A DNA stretch of 15,382 bases from an uncultured Verrucomicrobiales bacterium (GTDB taxonomy: Bacteria > Verrucomicrobiota > Verrucomicrobiia > Verrucomicrobiales > Akkermansiaceae). Of the stretch, positions 14,093-15,382 are shown one piece after another. The position numbers and the translations under genes were made by a program. The stretch's first letter is position 1. Every line of letters begins with the position of its first letter. The notes beneath the pieces were generated by a model that worked only from the letters and a program-made list of their open reading frames with translations, was not told the origin of the DNA and searched no databases. Location of the stretch: the NCBI GenBank assembly GCA_937969125.1, contig CALBVA010000218.1, positions 1-15,382 of the forward strand, given 5' to 3'.

Positions 14093-15007
14093 ATGAAACA
14101 CACTCATAACTCACGCCATCAATCGAAGGGCTTCACTCTCGCGGAACTCCTTGTTGCGATGAGCATCACCCTCGTTCTGGTCTCTTTGACCATGATCATC
14201 ACAGGCTCGGCAATTGATGCCTGGAAAGGTGCTCGTACCGAGATTCGTGCAGCCGGCCAGGCTAAGATCATGCTGAATGCCCTGAGTCGCGACCTCGAAT
14301 CCATGGTGATTCGTTCCGGTAACAATTATGAGTGGCTCCTGGCTACCGCGAGAGGCGAAGCGGTCGGTCCGGAGAGAGAGAAGAGCCCCAATGCTGTCCG
14401 CATGATTTTCCTCACTGGTGCGTCGGATCGTTACAATGGCCAGGCCGGGACCTCCAACGATGGCGGCGGGGATGTTAGCTCGGTCTCCTACGAACTGGAC
14501 TATGCAGATCCCGTCTGGGGTGACCGCTCGGATGAATTTTCCACCTTCATCCTCTACCGGAAACTCCTCGATCCTGATAAAACTTTTACTCAGGTGGTGC
14601 ACAAGGACGATCTTGAGCAGGCATTTCGTCAGGGGGGATCTGTTAACGAACTGGCTGATCTTATGTGTGAGAATGTCTATGAGTTCACCACGACCTTCAT
14701 CATCGATTATCTGGACAGCAATGGCGACCGGAAGACAACCTCTGTTCCTGTCATGTCCAATATCACTGGAACGGATGTCGTGAATTCCTTCTCCATCACA
14801 GGAAACGGTCTCGAGCCGAACGGGCAGCCGAACTCCGAATTCCGTGACGGCAAAGTCACCTCCATCGAGCTTTCCATCACAGTCCTCTCTGACGAGGGGG
14901 TTAAGATTCTCAAGAAACGCCAGTTCCGGCGTGCAGAGGATAAGGCCAGTTTCATCGAGGAAAATGGCTTTCGCTACTCCAGCACAGTCATCATCCCGCA
15001 ATTCTAA
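14093..15007 (+). CDS. Prepilin-like protein (PilW/GspJ-like; resembles Verru_Chthon cassette protein C)
   Basis: This 304-residue protein has a leader of 13 residues ending in KG, then FTLAE with Glu18 at +5, and a hydrophobic helix to about residue 38 (LLVAMSITLVLVSLTMIITGS). The next stretch, QAKIMLNALSRDLESMVIRSG, is the pattern of GspJ/PilW-type minor pseudopilins and of the Verrucomicrobia cassette C proteins. It ends with strands such as ELSITVLSDEG close to the C-terminus. A TTG four codons upstream (14081) is in frame, but the ATG gives a normal leader, so I use it. It is the last gene of the three-gene run. A T run follows the stop but with no stem before it, so no intrinsic terminator is seen. 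The large protein A of the cassette, if present, lies outside the window. Confidence 0.8.
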   Translation: MKHTHNSRHQSKGFTLAELLVAMSITLVLVSLTMIITGSAIDAWKGARTEIRAAGQAKIMLNALSRDLESMVIRSGNNYEWLLATARGEAVGPEREKSPNAVRMIFLTGASDRYNGQAGTSNDGGGDVSSVSYELDYADPVWGDRSDEFSTFILYRKLLDPDKTFTQVVHKDDLEQAFRQGGSVNELADLMCENVYEFTTTFIIDYLDSNGDRKTTSVPVMSNITGTDVVNSFSITGNGLEPNGQPNSEFRDGKVTSIELSITVLSDEGVKILKKRQFRRAEDKASFIEENGFRYSSTVIIPQF

Positions 15008-15035
15008 TTTTTTTCAAAGTAATGCTTGATCAAGA

Positions 15036-15060
15036 CCGGAGGCGGGACTAATTCCTCCGG
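15036..15060. repeat. 7-bp inverted repeat upstream of tRNA-Leu
   Basis: CCGGAGG (15036-15042) is the exact reverse complement of CCTCCGG (15054-15060), with an 11-base loop. It lies between the last pseudopilin gene and the tRNA. No T run follows, so it is not a canonical intrinsic terminator. It may help end the pseudopilin transcript or be part of the tRNA promoter region; nothing more can be said. Confidence 0.35.
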
Positions 15061-15080
15061 CGTCAGACAGACAGTGCTTA

Positions 15081-15167
15081 GCGCGGGTGGCGGAATTGGT
15101 AGACGCGCCAGACTAAGGATCTGGTGGCCTTTGGGCCGTGGGGGTTCGATTCCCTTCTCGCGCACCA
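15081..15167 (+). tRNA. tRNA-Leu (anticodon AAG)
   Basis: This 87-base class II tRNA has a complete cloverleaf. The acceptor stem GCGCGGG pairs with CTCGCGC (one G-U pair), and the discriminator A is followed by an encoded CCA (15165-15167). The D arm has the TGGCGGAATTGGTAGACGCG pattern of bacterial tRNA-Leu, and the anticodon stem CCAGA/TCTGG encloses the loop CTAAGGA. The long variable arm GGCC-TTTG-GGCC supports a leucine identity. The T arm GGGGG-TTCGATT-CCCTT has two G-U pairs. With T33 at 15114, the anticodon at 15115-15117 is AAG, reading CUU (and CUC if A34 becomes inosine). Bacteria normally use GAG for these codons, so the base at 15115 deserves checking. Confidence 0.93.
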
Positions 15168-15189
15168 TCTGTTTGATCAATCTCTGGAA

Positions 15190-15215
15190 AGAGCCTCTGA
15201 AAAGAGGCTTTTTTT
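15190..15215 (+). terminator. Intrinsic terminator after tRNA-Leu
   Basis: AGCCTCT (15192-15198) pairs with AGAGGCT (15203-15209) around a 4-base loop, followed directly by a run of T to 15215. Stem, loop and T run fit a classic rho-independent terminator, so tRNA-Leu and tRNA-Val are probably transcribed separately. Confidence 0.88.
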
Positions 15216-15253
15216 GACTCCTCTTCCTTGGAGGAGATTTTCCGAAAATTTTT

Positions 15254-15328
15254 GGTCGATTAGCTCAGTGGTAGAGCGCTTGCTTCACACGCAAGATGTC
15301 GCTGGTTCAAATCCAGCATCGACCACCA
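15254..15328 (+). tRNA. tRNA-Val (anticodon CAC)
   Basis: This 75-base tRNA has a full cloverleaf. The acceptor stem GGTCGAT pairs perfectly with ATCGACC, followed by discriminator A and encoded CCA (15326-15328). The D arm is TAGCTCAGTGGTAGAGCGC-like. The anticodon stem CTTGC/GCAAG encloses the loop TTCACAC, so the anticodon at 15286-15288 is CAC, reading GUG valine codons. The T arm CTGG-TTCAAAT-CCAG is regular. It is independent of tRNA-Leu because of the terminator between them. The remaining 54 bases hold only a small hairpin, CGATC-GAAA-GATCG (15362-15375), with a GNRA-type loop. Confidence 0.95.
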
Positions 15329-15382
15329 TTTCTGGCGGGGAGATTGTCAAAGATAATATAACGATCGAAAGATCGCTGATGC

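Noticed and set aside
14111..15001. 296-codon minus-strand ORF opposite the third pseudopilin gene
   Set aside because: It is a long shadow frame arising from codon bias. The plus strand has a clear prepilin signal and pseudopilin features, and the minus protein has no recognisable motif.
15026..15054. Sigma70 promoter TTGATC-17-TAATTC before tRNA-Leu
   Set aside because: Spacing is ideal, but only the first four bases of the -35 and the first two of the -10 agree with consensus, and the site overlaps the inverted repeat. This is not enough to call.
15218..15236. CTCCTC/GAGGAG hairpin before tRNA-Val as a second terminator
   Set aside because: The stem is only 6 bp and is followed by ATTTTCC rather than a T run, and a much better terminator lies just upstream.

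Overview
The window joins two kinds of DNA. From about position 1550 to the end it is moderately GC-rich and gene-dense, and looks like the chromosome of a member of the Verrucomicrobiota. The evidence for that is indirect: a run of three pseudopilin-like genes resembling the 'Verru_Chthon cassette' families described from Verrucomicrobia, an orphan ECF sigma factor, weak Shine-Dalgarno sequences, and a mix of housekeeping genes. Positions 1 to about 1545 are clearly AT-rich by eye. They carry a GyrI/Cass2-like protein and a WYL-domain regulator that lacks its DNA-binding N-terminus, a pair of Bacteroidota-like character. The boundary cuts the regulator, so this is either a horizontally acquired, decayed segment or a chimeric assembly join.

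Layout: (i) 1-1578, AT-rich segment with both genes on the minus strand, separated by 631 bases holding an operator-like dyad and a GC-rich palindrome cluster. (ii) 1650-6131, plus strand: a TIGR01777-type epimerase, a triple-domain FKBP prolyl isomerase, a beta-CASP metallo-beta-lactamase nuclease and a secreted alpha/beta hydrolase. (iii) 6145-7878, minus strand: a secreted NodB-type polysaccharide deacetylase followed by yceH. (iv) 8025-8606, plus strand: beta-carbonic anhydrase (can), whose stop overlaps that of a convergent ECF sigma factor. (v) 8603-10548, minus strand: lysA followed by the sigma factor. (vi) 10713-12506, plus strand: a rhomboid protease and galE. (vii) 12595-15007, plus strand: three consecutive type IV pilin-like precursors. 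(viii) 15081-15328: tRNA-Leu with an unusual AAG anticodon, a clear intrinsic terminator, and tRNA-Val(CAC).

Most genes are independent housekeeping functions: lysine/peptidoglycan precursor synthesis (lysA), UDP-galactose supply (galE), CO2/bicarbonate exchange (can), protein folding (FKBP), RNA turnover (beta-CASP) and membrane proteolysis (rhomboid). The most system-like part is the pseudopilin trio, where all three proteins have a class III signal peptide with Glu at +5 and probably work together in a type II secretion/type IV pilus-like envelope machine. Other points of interest are a hairpin burying the sigma-factor start codon, the degenerate middle domain of the triple FKBP, and the A34 tRNA-Leu. 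I found no CRISPR array, transposase, phage gene or recognisable defence system.
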